Made by a program: the position numbers and the translations under genes. Shown in pieces: positions 58,101 to 61,100 of a DNA stretch of 64,000 nt. Each line of letters starts with the position of its first letter. Position 1 is the first letter of the stretch. Under the pieces are notes generated by a model. The model was given only the letters and a program-made list of their open reading frames with translations. It did not search any database and was not told the DNA's origin. This DNA comes from QAMH01 sp900556425. GTDB lineage: Bacteria; Actinomycetota; Coriobacteriia; Coriobacteriales; QAMH01. The stretch covers positions 39,805-103,804 of the forward strand of contig CABRZR010000008.1 in the NCBI GenBank assembly GCA_902475535.1. Direction: 5' to 3'.

Positions 58101-61100
58101 ACGTCATCAACAACGGCGCGCCGCCGAGTGATATGGGCTTCGTCGATGATGAGGTCACGCCGCCCGGCACCACGCTACTCGAGCGTCCCGGCTACAAGCT
58201 GCGTGGCTGGTACTACACCTATGAAGTCATGGTGGACGGCGTCCCCGTCAACGTCGGTACCTCCGAGGGTACGCTCTCGGTGCGTGCTGCCGATGTCGCT
58301 GCTGCCGATACGGTCAAGTACGTCGACGACATCATCAACGGCAACCACTTCACGCGCTGCAACGGCACGCTGTGCGATCCGTACGTCATCCCGGCTGGCG
58401 CACCCCGTATCATCACCTTGTACGCTGTGTGGCAGGCCGACAACACGACCGAGTACACGGTGGAGTACTACAAGGTCGATGGCAACGGCCTGCTCCAGGA
58501 CGTCGTGTCTCTCAAGGCCCATGGTGTGACGGGCGAGTCCGTAACCATCGTCGATCCGAACAGCGCCAGCTATAACCCGAGCGTCTACGCGGGCCGTCTC
58601 GAGCCGTGGAAGAGCGCGTTCGAAGGCTACGAAGCCCAGTACACGACGCCCGTGACCTATGACATCGATGGTCGTGCTGGCATGACGCCGATTCCCGTCT
58701 CCGGCTCCTCCATCTCGGCTGCTTCGAGCTTTGCCGACTTCTACGGTCCGTTTGCCTTCAGCTACTCCATCCTGTCGGCTCCCACTGGTGTCATCACCGC
58801 CGACGGTAACCTGAAGCTCACGCTGTTCTACAGCGCAAAGCCCTCGCAGATCCTACTCGACCTGGGCGACGGCACGAACACGACCGGCACCTGGGCCACG
58901 GGTGCGCAGGTGGCCTACGACCACTTCACCAACCCGGGCGTGTCCGATAGCGTGAGGGTGTACCTGCCGGGCGCTGACGAGCTCGTGCGCGAGGGCTACG
59001 AGTTCAAGGGCTGGTCCACCAACATGGCCGCCCTGCGCGATACGGCCAACGGCAATGCGCTACTCACCGGTAAGGCATCGGTGGATGCGGCAGCCACGTG
59101 GACCGGGCTGACCTCGAGCACGGACAAGGTGCCCGACTACATCGCCCCGGGTGGCAACTTCATCATGCCGGGCCATGGCGTGACGCTGTACGCCATCTGG
59201 GAGGCCAAGGAAGTCGAGTACCAGGTCGTGCGCTACGTCATCGACGGCAACGGCAACCGCACCGTCCATGACGTGACCATCCACACCGGCTGGACCGACG
59301 AGATCGCCGTGGCCGAGGATGGCGACGAGACCGACACCTTGAGCTACACCAACACCGACAACAAGCCCATCGACGGCTACCGCTACTTCCTCGCCGCTGA
59401 CGGTGACGTGTACTATCCGCTGCCCAATGGCTCCAACGTGACCTGGCTCGACGATAGCGGCAACACCGTGCAGTCCACCGCCAACGGCGCGATTCTGGGC
59501 CATGGCGGCCTGGACGTGGCCGATGCCGACGGCATCTGGAGCGTCGTCGATGGCCAGATCCTCACGCTCACGCTCTACTACGTGCCCCGTGCCTACATCC
59601 TCAACCTGGACCTGGGTGCCGGCACGTGGCAGGATGCGGGTGGCAACGACACCTCGGCAACCGACCCGTCGGGCACGTACCTGACCGGTACCATCATCGA
59701 CCTGCCCTACGACCAGAGCTATGGCGGCACCGTGAGCATGACTGCCGACGGCGTCCCCTACGCGCTGCAGGGCTGGGCCTACGATGATGGCCGCACGGAC
59801 GTGTTCACCCTGACGCTGTCCGACGGCAGCCAGGCCAACCTGACCCTGGGCCAGCTGCTTGACCGCGCCAAGACCGCTGCCAAGCTCGACAACTTCGTGT
59901 ACCTCAAGGCCATCGAGGACGCCGGTTTGCTCATCAAGTCCGATGCCACGCACATGACCGGCCAGTTCACCATGCCGGGCCATGACACGACGCTCGTGGC
60001 CGTCTGGTCGCTGTCGGTGCAGAAGCTGACCTTTGACCCGAGCGGCTATGCCGACATCAATGACCCGAGCTTCGTCATTCTCGACCCGAACGATCCCAGC
60101 AAGACCCTGACCTCGCTGTATCACATGTACTACAACAGCGATGGCACGGTTGACGAGACCCAGGATGATTCGGCCAAGGCCCTGGGCGAGTGGAACACGA
60201 CGGACAAGCAGGCCCCGGCAGGCTTCGAAGACGAGAAACAGCACAACATCGCCGAGCTCGTGACGCTACCATCACCTGACATGGTCTATCGCGCGGGCTA
60301 CATGCTCATCGGTTGGTCGATCAAGTTTGATGCCACGCAACCCGATCCGGGTCTGGCCTACATCGATGAGGACGGCGACGGCATTCCCGAGAAGGCTCCC
60401 ACCAACTGGACCATGCCGGCCGAGGAGACCATACTGCATGCCGTATGGAGCCCCAAGCGTGTCGAGCTCATCTACGAGCCCGATGATGCCGAGAGGTTAG
60501 TCATCCCGCCGGCGCCGACCCTGGGCTACACCGACTGCGTCGCGTCCATCACCGAGGAGATTCCCGTGCGCCCGGGCTACACCTTCGTGGGTTGGGCCAA
60601 TGCCTCGGGCAGCGAAAAACCCGACTACGTTGCGAACCAAGGCTACGAGCTGGATCCGCCCATCGTCACCCAGATTCCGTCGGGTTCCGGCGACGGCAGC
60701 ATGGTCAACAAGGAGACTAACCCGAACATTGTCTATGGTGTGTGGAAGACGAACAAGGTCACGCTGCAGTATTGGTCCCAGACAGACACCTCGAACGGTG
60801 ATTATGTTATCGTCAAGACAGTAGAGGTCGACCTTACGGATATTTTTGATTGGCATTTTGATCAGAACAAAGATGTTGATGCGAGTGGCAATCTTATCAA
60901 GGAAAATGACTATCTTCCTTATAAGGCTGTTGGATGGTGGGATGAGTTCTACATGGAGATGTATAACGGGTTTGACCCCTATGACCCCACTATTCCGCGC
61001 GAGGTGGATATCCAATACATAGCTGATATGGTCTCTTGGGATGGCGTGAGTCCTATTAACGTGTATGCTGAGCTCGAATTGCGGCAAATTGAGGTTACGT